Assembly: GCA_031277685.1 (NCBI GenBank)
Contig: JAITLV010000126.1
Coordinates: forward strand, 124,001-188,000
Direction: 5' to 3'
DNA from: Sphingobacterium sp.
GTDB taxonomy: Bacteria; Bacteroidota; Bacteroidia; Sphingobacteriales; Sphingobacteriaceae
DNA length: 64,000 nucleotides
Shown here one piece after another: positions 25,167-34,316 of the stretch (the first letter of the stretch is position 1; every line of letters begins with the position of its first letter). The notes below the pieces were generated by a model. The model was not told the DNA's origin. It saw nothing but the letters and a program-made list of their open reading frames with translations, and did not search any database. The translations under genes and the position numbers were made by a program.

Positions 25167-25445
25167 ATGAAAAAAACACTCTTAGCAATAACCTTGATTG
25201 CTGCAACTTCAATCCTTTACGCCAACAATGGTGAAACAAAAACCAAACAGGAAGAACAGCATACTTACTATGTAACCAGTCAGCAAACAATTGGTGGTGA
25301 AGTATTCTACAATGTCACTCCCAATGACCCCGGTTGCCCAAATACGGGAAGTAAACCTTGTGAAGTACTTTCTGACCAGCTGGCTGATGCAAATGGCCGT
25401 ATCCCTCAATCAGCAGTGCTTTCTGTGGAATCTACACGACCATAG
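25167..25445 (+). CDS. Small secreted protein of the RiPP/uptake locus
   Basis: 92 residues from the ATG at 25167, which gives a proper signal peptide (MKKTLLAITLIAATSILYAN); an upstream extension in the same frame lacks it. The mature part is about 70 residues with two Cys (DPGCPNTGSKPCEVL), Gln/Thr-rich at its start. The layout is like the small DUF6520-type secreted proteins of Bacteroidota, but I could not confirm the family. It converges with a thioredoxin-like gene. The Cys pair close to a redox protein suggests a disulfide in the mature protein. Function unknown. Confidence 0.6.
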   Translation: MKKTLLAITLIAATSILYANNGETKTKQEEQHTYYVTSQQTIGGEVFYNVTPNDPGCPNTGSKPCEVLSDQLADANGRIPQSAVLSVESTRP

Positions 25446-25467
25446 AGGTAAATGTGTACTACCTTCG

Positions 25468-25507
25468 AAGCGGCATTCTTATAACGAATGCCGCTTTATT
25501 TTTTTAT
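25468..25507. terminator. Terminator between convergent genes
   Basis: GCGGCATTC, short loop, GAATGCCGC, then a T-rich run on the plus strand. It ends the small secreted protein transcript and overlaps the last bases of the minus-strand thioredoxin-like gene. Confidence 0.8.
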
Positions 25508-26838
25508 TGCATTATAGTGCGTATAACCAGCACATCTACTTTTCGGTTACCTTTTTCAATTGTCAGTCCAGCTGCATTTAGTGACTTCTTGAGCTTTTGA
25601 AAATCCATCTTATCAACAGGCATTATAACCGATAGTTTCAATTGTGGGTCTAAGTCCGTTTCATTAACAATTTTTATTTCATGCTGAACATTTTCGATTC
25701 CTGAACGCAATGCATTATAGATTGAAGCAACAGTCTGATTCTGATAATTCACTGTATTCGGATCAATTTCTTCCAACTTGCTTTCCTGATCGGGTTGCCT
25801 GTTTAATTCACCTTTCCCTTTTTTTAGTATCCAACAGGGAAACTGCCTGCTTTCAACAATACCTTCAATTTTTTTGATTTCAGAAAAATATCTGTTCAAA
25901 TCGGTTTGCATATATTTCTGCAATAGGTTCTTCGATGCTATAGGAACGCCAATTTCATAAGAAAAACAGTTATCAACATACCAGCTATCAATATCATTAT
26001 AATCATTCGGAAAATATAAGGATAGACTGTCGGCAACCTCGATACTTACCCTGCTTTTTTCATAAGGCCGAATTCCAAATGCGCTCTTATACAAATCAAT
26101 AATAGGCCGGTTATAGAACCTGCTAATGAATAGCCCGTTAATTGTATCAATCTGTGAGCTGCCACCACCTCCAAAGCCATGATTACTTCTGAAAAAAGCT
26201 GAATAAAACATAGGTTTTAGCGAAGGATGAGCTTTTTTAATGAGGCTATTCTTTTTAATATTAAAGCCATCCAACATTAAATCGGTCTTTTGCGACAGTA
26301 GGGCCTTTTCACCTGCGAGAACCTTTGCTATATGTTCTTTTGTGGCATTATAACTATTGGTACTTGCGATCATTTTATTCTTATAGATCCAGATATGATG
26401 GGGCGTACCGGCATGCGGAAAAATCGTTCTCCAGATCGTGTCTCCGTATGCATTAGGCAGTGTCGTTAAACCAATTCCTGGTCTGAGGATCTTCATCGCA
26501 CTTACCCTTTTCTCTATGGCCTCTTTTTTTTCCCAGGGATTGACCATGATGATCTGTAATTTGCCGGAGAATTCTTTTTGCAATTGTTCCAGTTCAGGAA
26601 TAGCACTTATACAGCTGGGACAACCTGTCGTCCAGAAATCTATGATAACTAGTTTATCGGATAGCATGCCCAATGAAAGTTGTCCATCGTAATTCATTAA
26701 ATTTTGAAAGGCTAGATCGGGGACCGTATCACCTATACTTAATGCCCTGATAGCCGGCTGGGCATGCACCTTGCTGTATAGAACCAATCCAATAAATAAG
26801 ATAAACCCTTGTATGATTTTATAATTAATAATTTTCAT
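25504..26838 (-). CDS. TlpA-like thioredoxin-fold protein with an extended C-terminal domain
   Basis: 444 residues. A signal peptide ends near residue 26 (VHAQ), and the thioredoxin-like domain covers about 30-180 with the active-site WTTGCPSC at residues 69-76. The remaining 260 residues have no recognised fold and include Gly-rich and Trp-containing segments; this C-terminal addition is common in TlpA-like proteins downstream of SusC/SusD pairs. It is periplasmic or surface-exposed. Its start overlaps the susD stop by 4 bases (ATGA), so the two are coupled. Likely a disulfide reductase or isomerase; the substrate is unknown, with the adjacent Cys-containing peptides as candidates. Confidence 0.8.
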   Translation of the reverse strand: MKIINYKIIQGFILFIGLVLYSKVHAQPAIRALSIGDTVPDLAFQNLMNYDGQLSLGMLSDKLVIIDFWTTGCPSCISAIPELEQLQKEFSGKLQIIMVNPWEKKEAIEKRVSAMKILRPGIGLTTLPNAYGDTIWRTIFPHAGTPHHIWIYKNKMIASTNSYNATKEHIAKVLAGEKALLSQKTDLMLDGFNIKKNSLIKKAHPSLKPMFYSAFFRSNHGFGGGGSSQIDTINGLFISRFYNRPIIDLYKSAFGIRPYEKSRVSIEVADSLSLYFPNDYNDIDSWYVDNCFSYEIGVPIASKNLLQKYMQTDLNRYFSEIKKIEGIVESRQFPCWILKKGKGELNRQPDQESKLEEIDPNTVNYQNQTVASIYNALRSGIENVQHEIKIVNETDLDPQLKLSVIMPVDKMDFQKLKKSLNAAGLTIEKGNRKVDVLVIRTIMQ

Positions 26839-28244
26839 CGTTCGTTTTGTTCTATACCACTTAACCTTATTTCATTATCCGGAATCGGGAAGACATATCT
26901 TTTGTCATTTGGCGCCAATTCATATTTAACCCCGTCAATATAGCGTATCAAAGTCTTTGCGAACCTTGAATCTTTATTGAGCCGCCTTAGGTCTTCCCAT
27001 CGAAGTTGTCCCGTAAAGGGCAGCTCTTTCCTACGTTCCTGAAGTACCTTAATCAGCAAAGCTTCCGGGTCATTGATGTCAAGAGGCTCAAAAGTTCCGT
27101 TACGATACCTGTTTTTCAGCAATAGATTTAAGTCCTTATTAGCCTCATCGACTTTTCCTATCCTTGCGCTTGCTTCGGCATGGATGAGTAAAACCTCATT
27201 AGTGGCAATACCTGCAAAATTGTTATTGGATGCTGCATAATTACCCCTAAATTGATAGTAACCACTTCTCGCCACGAAAAACAAACTTCTTCTCAGATCA
27301 TCCGGTTCATACATGCTGTATAATGTTGTGTCTACATAACCCAATGCATTGGATTGTGCTGAAACTGCCCTCGAAAGGTTTTGTCGGGCATAAAAAAGGA
27401 TTTCCGGGTTATTGGGATAATTGGGAAACCGGTAGCTGGAAGTGGGTGACACTAAGTTACTGTTGAAGTCCAGCATCATACTGAATTGTTTTAATGCAGC
27501 TGAAGAATAGTTATACGCCTGTTCATAATCCTCCATTGTCAGGTATATTTTAGCGAGCAAAGCATTTGCAGCAGCTTTAGCAGGCCTCATCTGGTAAGGG
27601 GTAGTGGCAGGCAGGCCGTCAATTGCTGATTTCATATCCTGAACCATTCGATCATAGGTCTGTGCTATAGTGGAACGGACTGACTTTTGATTGACATCCG
27701 AATGCTCTCTTAAAACCAAGCCAGGCAAGTTAAGACTCTGTTGGGAATAGGGCTGGCAGAAAGTTTGGCTTAGTGTATAATACATAAAAGAACGTAGAAA
27801 CAAAGCAGTTGCTTTAATCCTGTCGTAATCGGCAGCGTTTGTACTATTCCTTTCAATTTTTGAAAGTCCGTCAAGCACAATATTGGTACTACTAACAAGC
27901 TGATAAGCGGTAGTCCAGTCTGCGCTCATACTGCCCGCAAATACATCTTTGCCCCAGATATAGGAATTTTTCAGGGATTGATCAGCGGCATTAAAATTCT
28001 GATCAGTCATAAAATAATTATCAGCACCAGATAAACCAATTCCAGGAAACTTACTATTAACCGCGTTATCATCATCTAGTATGGCTTGAAAGTCTTCCAA
28101 GGTAGTAGGCCTTACGTCAGAAAGTTTTGATTTTTCATCCAACCAATCTTCTTCCATATTACATGATGCTATACCTACAATTCCAGCCAATGTTACAAGC
28201 CGAAATAACCATACCTTTATTTTCTTTGTTTTCATAATATTCAT
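26835..28244 (-). CDS. SusD/RagB family outer-membrane nutrient-binding lipoprotein
   Basis: 469 residues. Lipoprotein signal with the lipobox GIAS-C at about residue 29, followed by the acidic export-like NMEEDWLDEKS. SusD features include TPR-like helical repeats (AANALLAKIYLTMEDYEQAY) and the C-terminal ERRKELPFTGQLRWEDLRRL and YVFPIPDNEIRLS. SusD caps the SusC pore and captures substrate on the cell surface. It is 14 bases downstream of susC. The length is at the short end for SusD. The substrate cannot be inferred; no glycoside hydrolase is nearby, while a TlpA-like protein follows. Confidence 0.92.
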   Translation of the reverse strand: MNIMKTKKIKVWLFRLVTLAGIVGIASCNMEEDWLDEKSKLSDVRPTTLEDFQAILDDDNAVNSKFPGIGLSGADNYFMTDQNFNAADQSLKNSYIWGKDVFAGSMSADWTTAYQLVSSTNIVLDGLSKIERNSTNAADYDRIKATALFLRSFMYYTLSQTFCQPYSQQSLNLPGLVLREHSDVNQKSVRSTIAQTYDRMVQDMKSAIDGLPATTPYQMRPAKAAANALLAKIYLTMEDYEQAYNYSSAALKQFSMMLDFNSNLVSPTSSYRFPNYPNNPEILFYARQNLSRAVSAQSNALGYVDTTLYSMYEPDDLRRSLFFVARSGYYQFRGNYAASNNNFAGIATNEVLLIHAEASARIGKVDEANKDLNLLLKNRYRNGTFEPLDINDPEALLIKVLQERRKELPFTGQLRWEDLRRLNKDSRFAKTLIRYIDGVKYELAPNDKRYVFPIPDNEIRLSGIEQNER

Positions 28245-28258
28245 TTATTGTAGTTGCC

Positions 28259-31200
28259 TCATAAAGTAGCTTTCAATCCAAAAGAGATAGAAAATGGTAG
28301 CGGCAGATCGTTTACATAATATCCTGCTACTACATCCGGATCGAGCCCTTTGTTATTTGCCTTCCAAATAATACCTATGTTGGTCAGATAGGTATAAAGC
28401 TGTAAGCTTTTGATCGGTGACCTGCCTGATCGTTTGAGGTTATAACTAAGGCGGATATCCTGGAACCTGATATGATCACCTTTTTCAACCAATACTTCAG
28501 AGTATTGATAGAACGAATTCTTGTTCAGGTCTTCTACCATTAGAACAGAAGGGATCGAGGTTATCTGTTCATCACCGGTTTTTTGCCACCGCCCTGAAAA
28601 ATCTTGGTTTCCACCATAGCGAAGTATATCGCTGTAATTTAAAAATGTCGATGCCCTGCGAAAGGCATAACCTAATTTGTATCCGACAGAAAAAGAAAGT
28701 TCAAAATCCTTATAGGCAAAATCATTTCTCAGGTTTCCGAAAACGGTAGGTGTTGCCGAGCCATTATAGATCAATTCTTCAGGTTGAAACTTATTAATGA
28801 TACTGCCATAATCTTTACTTCTTTGACCGTCTAAATACCCCATGGGTTCTCCGTTTTCCGGATCGAGCCCTGCCCATTTATAGCTGTAAATACTATTGAT
28901 CGGTTTACCCTTGATACCGATTACGGGGGAAGAAATAGATGATGACGACAAGGGTACATCATAGCTGAGGATTTTATTTTTAATCGTACTGAAAAGTAAA
29001 GTCGTGTTCCAGATTAAAGATCTGTTCAGGTTCCTGCTCGTTAATTGTAGATCAAGACCTGTAGTTTGTGTTTCTGCTGCATTACCTGAAAAGGAATTAA
29101 ATCCTGTTGATGGTGCCAACTCTATAGGCTGAATCAGGTCCTGCCCATTTTTTATATAATATTCAAGGCTTCCGGACAAGATCTTGTTTCTAAGATTAAA
29201 ATCCAGACCGAAATTTATGTTCCTTACTTTTTCCCACCTAAGATCAGGATTCGGAGCTGTCAAATTGGTAATCCTGGGCAGGCCCGTTACACTACTAAGT
29301 AATGAGACACCTGTAACGTAGGCTGAGCCAAAATAGACATTTCCGTTATAACCATAAGTTGCTCTTAGTTTAAGGTAAGGTAATATTTCACTGTGGTAAA
29401 ATCCTTCATTGCTTATATTCCAACCTAATCCGGCAGACCATAGAGGTGTAACTTTTTGATTGGTATTGACCCCGAAAATATTGGCACCATCACGTCGTGC
29501 GCTTGCAGTAATAGAATAAAGATCCTTGTAAGTATAACCCACATTGGTATAGTAAGAGATATAACGGTTTGTGATGCCATATACTGTTCCTCCTGGTGAG
29601 GGAATCCTTGCAGTACCAAATGGATGAACAGGAAATAATGTGGCAAAGTCAAGGCCATTATTGATGCCGCCAACCTCTTTCCGATACCCATAAAAGCTGC
29701 TGCCATAACCCTCTGTTTTCAGTTCCCTTAATTCACCACCTAATATTGCCGATAGTTGGTGGTCTTCCTTCAATGTTTTATCAAAACTTAATTGAGTTCG
29801 GATATTATTGGCATTCCAATCGTATTGTGCATTTTCCATAATTCCCCCATTATCCGGAACCCGATATTTTAAAGAGCCATCATCATTTATCACGGTAAAC
29901 TTGTTGACAAGGTTTCGGGTATAATAAGACTGCGGGCTATTGTAATTTGTACTTTTGACCCTTTGGTGCTGGTTTTGAAATAATATATCAGCTTTAAGGA
30001 ACGATGTGATCTTGTAATTAATACCGGCTTTTAAAACAAGATCGTTGATTCTCGTACCCCTGTCACTAATCGCTACTTCTGACAATGGTTTAAATGTCCA
30101 GTCTTTAAAACCTTTGTTCATCATTTGCTGCACATAAAAGGGGCGATAGTCTTTTATAATGGAGAGTGGTTCTCCCTGCTGATCCGCAAACTCAGCATAA
30201 GGATACATCCTTCCATATTGGCCTCCCATTGTATAACCTGACGTGTAGGCAAATTCATTATTCTGATCTGTCCTACTGATCGTATTGATGATACCGGCAG
30301 TGAGTTGTAGTTTCGGAGTAATTTGGTAGGTATTTATCGAATTGATGGTAAACCTTGAGAAGTTATTTCTTTCCAGTGCCTCTGCATTTTTATCCAGTCC
30401 TATAGAAAGAGAATATTTTATTTTTTCGCCTCCTCCACGTAGTCCAAGGGAATATTGCTGGTTTACAGCTTTCCGGTACATATACTTGTCATACTGTCTC
30501 CTAACATCATTTTCTTTTAATACCGCTATCTGCTTGTTGTATTGCTCTGTATTAATGCTGCCGTTCCTCAATTGGGATAACAATTCAACTGCAGGGGATA
30601 CTGGCGTATAAGCGAAGTTATCGGCAAGATCGGCGTCAAAATACCCGTTGTTAAAAAGTTCTTCCTCTATGCCGATATAATCCTTGCTGCTTAAAAAATT
30701 GGGATCATAGTTAAGATCAGGCTTGTTTCTTATGCTTATATTACTATTCAACTCAATCGTTAATGGGCTGTTTAGTTTTCCCTGCTTGGTTGTTATTACG
30801 ATCACCCCGTTTCCGGCCCTAGCTCCCCAAATTGATGCAGCAGCAGCGTCTTTCATAACCGTTATACTCTCTATGTCGTTGGGGTTTATATTGGAGAGTT
30901 CTCCTTCGTATGGAAAATTGTCAATTACGATCAAAGGAGAATTACTAACACCGGAAGAAAGCGAAGATTGTCCTCGGATCAGTAAGCCTGCACTTCTGGT
31001 TAATGGGTTATAGTTAGATACACGCATAAAAGACATATCCGTATATTGCAGACCGGGTACCATGCCGTTTAACCGCTCCTGGAAATTTGTCGATACGGAA
31101 CGGTTTAAAATGGCACTGTCGACAAATACAAATGATCCGGTAACCCGTTCCTTGGGTATGCTCTGATATCCCGTATTTACGGTAACTATAGCCTCACTGA

Positions 31201-31852
31201 GCCGTTTATTAATGGTTGCTAGGCTGATCGTCAATTCGCCAGTACCTACAGGTGTTTCTTTAGGTTCATATCCGATCAGGTTAAATTTGATCCGGGCATT
31301 GACTGGAATATTCTCAAAGTTGAAAAAGCCTGCTCCGTCTGTCCGGGTCATTATATTGGTGCCGATCACGCTTACCGTAACTGAGGATAATGGGTTACCA
31401 ATGCTATCCGTTACCTTTCCTTTTAATGGGCGCTGCGCTTTGCCCGCAGGCGCTTTTGATGAGTTGCCGGAACTGATGATGGTGATGATCTTCCCTTTGA
31501 TCCGGTAGTCCAGGGGTTGATCTTTGAAAACTAATGGCAGCACCTCCAGGATTTCTTTTTCCTTTACGGAGATACTTACAGGCTTGGCCGTAGCGATCAG
31601 CTGATCGTTAAACATAAAGCCAAAACCACTTTGCTTACGCAATTCTTGCAGTACTTCCTTCATAGGCTTATTACTTACAGTAATGCTAACCTTTTGGGCG
31701 GAAGCAGTAAGGTATAAGGTCAGAAAAAATAGCAGTAAGAATAGGCTCCTGAGTGAACTGCGCAGGCCATATTTTTCCGGTACACCTATTACCCGGTGTG
31801 TGATGCACATAATTTTGTGCATAGTTCTTCGGGGATGAATTTTATAATTCAT
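28259..31852 (-). CDS. SusC/RagA family TonB-dependent transporter with STN domain
   Basis: 1197 residues from the ATG at 31852 (a longer frame reaches 31918 but would begin inside a hairpin and adds no signal). A hydrophobic signal segment near residues 37-52 ends in ASAQ. An STN domain follows (KPMKEVLQELRKQSGFGFMF), then a carboxypeptidase-regulatory-like domain, the plug with WGARAGNGVIVITTKQGK, and a beta-barrel. The STN domain is the part that contacts the FecR-type anti-sigma factor, which matches the fecR/sigma genes just upstream. The pair with SusD imports a ligand too large for porins, powered by TonB. Confidence 0.95.
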   Translation of the reverse strand: MNYKIHPRRTMHKIMCITHRVIGVPEKYGLRSSLRSLFLLLFFLTLYLTASAQKVSITVSNKPMKEVLQELRKQSGFGFMFNDQLIATAKPVSISVKEKEILEVLPLVFKDQPLDYRIKGKIITIISSGNSSKAPAGKAQRPLKGKVTDSIGNPLSSVTVSVIGTNIMTRTDGAGFFNFENIPVNARIKFNLIGYEPKETPVGTGELTISLATINKRLSEAIVTVNTGYQSIPKERVTGSFVFVDSAILNRSVSTNFQERLNGMVPGLQYTDMSFMRVSNYNPLTRSAGLLIRGQSSLSSGVSNSPLIVIDNFPYEGELSNINPNDIESITVMKDAAAASIWGARAGNGVIVITTKQGKLNSPLTIELNSNISIRNKPDLNYDPNFLSSKDYIGIEEELFNNGYFDADLADNFAYTPVSPAVELLSQLRNGSINTEQYNKQIAVLKENDVRRQYDKYMYRKAVNQQYSLGLRGGGEKIKYSLSIGLDKNAEALERNNFSRFTINSINTYQITPKLQLTAGIINTISRTDQNNEFAYTSGYTMGGQYGRMYPYAEFADQQGEPLSIIKDYRPFYVQQMMNKGFKDWTFKPLSEVAISDRGTRINDLVLKAGINYKITSFLKADILFQNQHQRVKSTNYNSPQSYYTRNLVNKFTVINDDGSLKYRVPDNGGIMENAQYDWNANNIRTQLSFDKTLKEDHQLSAILGGELRELKTEGYGSSFYGYRKEVGGINNGLDFATLFPVHPFGTARIPSPGGTVYGITNRYISYYTNVGYTYKDLYSITASARRDGANIFGVNTNQKVTPLWSAGLGWNISNEGFYHSEILPYLKLRATYGYNGNVYFGSAYVTGVSLLSSVTGLPRITNLTAPNPDLRWEKVRNINFGLDFNLRNKILSGSLEYYIKNGQDLIQPIELAPSTGFNSFSGNAAETQTTGLDLQLTSRNLNRSLIWNTTLLFSTIKNKILSYDVPLSSSSISSPVIGIKGKPINSIYSYKWAGLDPENGEPMGYLDGQRSKDYGSIINKFQPEELIYNGSATPTVFGNLRNDFAYKDFELSFSVGYKLGYAFRRASTFLNYSDILRYGGNQDFSGRWQKTGDEQITSIPSVLMVEDLNKNSFYQYSEVLVEKGDHIRFQDIRLSYNLKRSGRSPIKSLQLYTYLTNIGIIWKANNKGLDPDVVAGYYVNDLPLPFSISFGLKATL

Positions 31853-31918
31853 ACATTTGTTTCGTTGGGTTTTAAAATTAGTTTGCTTTGAACGGTACTC
31901 TTTTTTTATCCCCGGCAT

Positions 31919-31943
31919 GGCCGGAAGCGCTAACTTCCGGCTT
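31919..31943. repeat. Hairpin between fecR and susC
   Basis: GCCGGAAG, loop CGCTAA, CTTCCGGC at 31920-31941. It lies in the leader between fecR and susC and may be an attenuator or a partial terminator that separates regulatory from structural gene expression. Confidence 0.45.
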
Positions 31944-31983
31944 TCTTATGCCAGGTAATAAACATATTTAAACACAAATCTTC

Positions 31984-33153
31984 TTATCTGTTCGTAACCC
32001 TCCTTCCTTCAAGCTTTAGCTTGATACCAGTTGCCACTTCCAATGATTGCAGCAACTCCGTTAGTGGCGTATTTTTGGGTAGTTCCCCGGAAAAGGTACC
32101 AGCCCCCGCCGGTAGCTTCACATCCACGGTAACGTCATACCATCTTTCGATCTGGCGCATAACTGCTTCCAAGCTGGCATTATTGTTTACAAAAAGGCCA
32201 TCTTTCCAGGCCATGACATCGGCGGCATTTACATTGTCAACGGTAAGTTTACCTCCGCGTGAACGCGTCTGCTGCCCGGGATGGATAATAACCATGTTGT
32301 TCGCTTTTTTATCTTCTACCTTAAGCTTTCCTTCAAGCAGTGTTGTCGTAATGGCCGGTTCATTGGCATAGGCGTTGATATTAAAGCTGGTGCCAAGCGC
32401 AGTGACTTCCTGACCACTGGCAACAACTTTGAACGGAAAGTTTTTATTGGGGGCAATAGCAAAGAAGGCTTCCCCGGTCATTTCCATCGTTCTGGAAACG
32501 CTGCCAAATGCAGCCGGGTAGCGAAGCGTTGAAGCGGAATTCAGCCAGACCTTTGTTCCGTCAGGAAGTATTATTTTATACTGGCCTCCTTTGGGAACTT
32601 CAATTGAGTTCATATCGGTCGTGGATGCACCGGAAGTATTGCTCAGCTGGTAGATAATGCTGCCATCTTTCTGCTGCTTAATCTCCACACCTGATTGAGC
32701 GTAGACGCTTAGGTCCTTGTCGCTCAACTCTATTTTTTTTCCATCGGAAAGCGTAAGGATCGCCTTATTGCTACCGGGCTGGATGTCTGCTATCGCTTCT
32801 TTTGGCGTAATGGTGATCATCGGGCTGTTTCTTTCTTTGAACAGGAACAAGGATGCCCCTATCGCTAAAAGGGTAATTGCTGCCGCTGCATAGATGCTCC
32901 AGGAATTCTTTCTCTTTTGATCGGGTTGTAGCTTTTGTCTTAATTGATGCTTTACATGATGAACTAATTCCGCCATTTTTTCGTCCTGCTCTTCCCTTGG
33001 CTCCGAAGCCATAGTATGACTGATCAGCCGCATGAGCCTTTGCTTATCGTCTTCATTATCGAAACAATCAAATAGTTCCTGCAATGCTATCTCATCTATC
33101 TGGTTGGATAAGTACCTTTCGTATAGGTCGCGGATATGTTGGTCAGTTTTCAA
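31984..33153 (-). CDS. FecR family anti-sigma factor
   Basis: 389 residues. A short cytoplasmic N-terminus of about 98 residues is followed by a membrane helix (SIYAAAAITLLAIGASLFLF), then the periplasmic FecR domain with GQYKIILPDGTKVWLNSAST and the C-terminal DUF4974-like domain (NNASLEAVMRQIERWYDVTV), typical of Bacteroidota FecR proteins. It holds the ECF sigma factor inactive until the SusC STN domain signals substrate. It lies between the sigma gene and susC in the same orientation, the standard arrangement. Confidence 0.93.
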   Translation of the reverse strand: MKTDQHIRDLYERYLSNQIDEIALQELFDCFDNEDDKQRLMRLISHTMASEPREEQDEKMAELVHHVKHQLRQKLQPDQKRKNSWSIYAAAAITLLAIGASLFLFKERNSPMITITPKEAIADIQPGSNKAILTLSDGKKIELSDKDLSVYAQSGVEIKQQKDGSIIYQLSNTSGASTTDMNSIEVPKGGQYKIILPDGTKVWLNSASTLRYPAAFGSVSRTMEMTGEAFFAIAPNKNFPFKVVASGQEVTALGTSFNINAYANEPAITTTLLEGKLKVEDKKANNMVIIHPGQQTRSRGGKLTVDNVNAADVMAWKDGLFVNNNASLEAVMRQIERWYDVTVDVKLPAGAGTFSGELPKNTPLTELLQSLEVATGIKLKLEGRRVTNR

Positions 33154-33258
33154 TCGCTGTTTTTATAGCCAATACGCACTTAGCATCCATGTCAATAGTT
33201 CAAAGAATAGAATTTTTCATTTTAAAAGACAACTACCTGTAAAAGAGGGTTTTTATTT

Positions 33259-33855
33259 TTATATACCTGAAATCAAAGCTGCAGCCATAAGTACGGATAA
33301 TGCAGGATGGGCAGTAAAGTATTCCTTCAGGAAAGCATTTGCTTTGGTGATATGGTCATTGACAGCAGCTGTGGAAATGCCCAGCAGTTCACTGACTTCC
33401 CGGTAACTCTTTTCTTCCAACTTGCAGAGCTTAAAAACAAGTTTTCTTTGCGGGGGAAGCTGGTCTATGGCTTGATGCAGGATCAGGCTGTTTTCTTTGG
33501 AGTACAAACGGCTCTCGATATGGTCATAAGCCTCCTGCATATGGGCAAGAAAATAACCCTGCATCTTTTTGTCCTTTGCAGCACGTCTGAAGTTATCGGC
33601 GACCAGGTTTTCAGCAATGCGGAAAAGATAGCCTTTAATGGGCTTTTCAGGGTCAATACTTGCCCTGTGATGCCATAGGCGAACGAAGAGTTCCTGTAGG
33701 GTTTCTGATGCGAGATCGGGCGATTTAAGCAGCTTCAATAAATTACCAAGCAGTGGCCTATTGTAACGATCGTACAATTGTTCAAAGGCTTCATAGCTTC
33801 CTGCACGTAATGCCAAAAGCAGCCTTTTCTCATCATATAACCCAGGCTCACGCAT
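33259..33855 (-). CDS. ECF-type RNA polymerase sigma-70 factor
   Basis: 198 residues, the usual length. Region 2 contains PIKGYLFRIAENLVADNFRR (core binding and -10 recognition), region 4 the helix-turn-helix YREVSELLGISTAAVNDHIT. The C-terminus has a hydrophobic tail, ALSVLMAAALISGI, as seen in many Bacteroidota ECF factors paired with FecR. It should direct transcription of the downstream susC/susD/tlpA-like genes once released. The 105-base gap to fecR is non-coding. Confidence 0.93.
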   Translation of the reverse strand: MREPGLYDEKRLLLALRAGSYEAFEQLYDRYNRPLLGNLLKLLKSPDLASETLQELFVRLWHHRASIDPEKPIKGYLFRIAENLVADNFRRAAKDKKMQGYFLAHMQEAYDHIESRLYSKENSLILHQAIDQLPPQRKLVFKLCKLEEKSYREVSELLGISTAAVNDHITKANAFLKEYFTAHPALSVLMAAALISGI

Positions 33856-33879
33856 TTTCTATTTAATTGGATACCACTA

Positions 33880-33909
33880 ATTTGCAAATAATAAAATGCC
33901 TTTGCAAAT
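33880..33909. repeat. Two TTTGCAAAT copies 20 bases apart upstream of the sigma gene
   Basis: TTTGCAAAT at 33881-33889 and again at 33901-33909, i.e. two helical turns apart, just upstream of the sigma factor start. The first copy is embedded in the 10-base palindrome ATTTGCAAAT. Could be an operator; it also overlaps where a promoter is needed. Confidence 0.35.
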
Positions 33910-33952
33910 CGGAAGATCTTTTTAATAAAATGCGATGGATTTGTTACTAATG

Positions 33953-34306
33953 CTACTCGTCACTTTTATGTACGGTAATATCTATAGAACGGTAAGGTTC
34001 GTTTTCCCTGGCACTGATGTTTTTGCTTTTAGGGACTGGCTTATCCGGTCCGACAAATTGAATATTGATATCATACCGTAAGGATATGCCCTTTGCTACC
34101 TTCATGGCAAATTCAACCGTGAATTTATCGTCCTGCTGATTGAGCCAGTTAATCTGATCGTCATCGAGAATAAAATGTTGCATGGACCAATCTACAATAT
34201 TGGCATAAAGATGGGTCGCCTCAAGCTGGAGCTGGTTATCGTCCAATCCATAAAGCTCATGTTGTTTTAACGCTATGCCACTTGGGGTAAAAGGTACTCT
34301 ATTCAT
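33953..34306 (-). CDS. Unknown cytoplasmic protein
   Basis: 117 residues with no signal peptide or membrane helix. It reads as a single small alpha/beta domain: HLYANIVDWSMQHFILDDDQ in the middle and an amphipathic DDKFTVEFAMKVAKGI helix, then a Lys-rich tail. I do not recognise a family. It is divergent from the LytTR regulator gene, and a perfect palindrome lies between the two starts, so it may be a target or partner of that regulator. Confidence 0.5.
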   Translation of the reverse strand: MNRVPFTPSGIALKQHELYGLDDNQLQLEATHLYANIVDWSMQHFILDDDQINWLNQQDDKFTVEFAMKVAKGISLRYDINIQFVGPDKPVPKSKNISARENEPYRSIDITVHKSDE

Positions 34307-34316
34307 AAACCGTTGA

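Noticed and set aside
31853..31918. Longer N-terminus for the SusC gene
   Set aside because: It would start inside the hairpin upstream; the ATG at 31852 is preferable, although a start a few codons further in is also possible.
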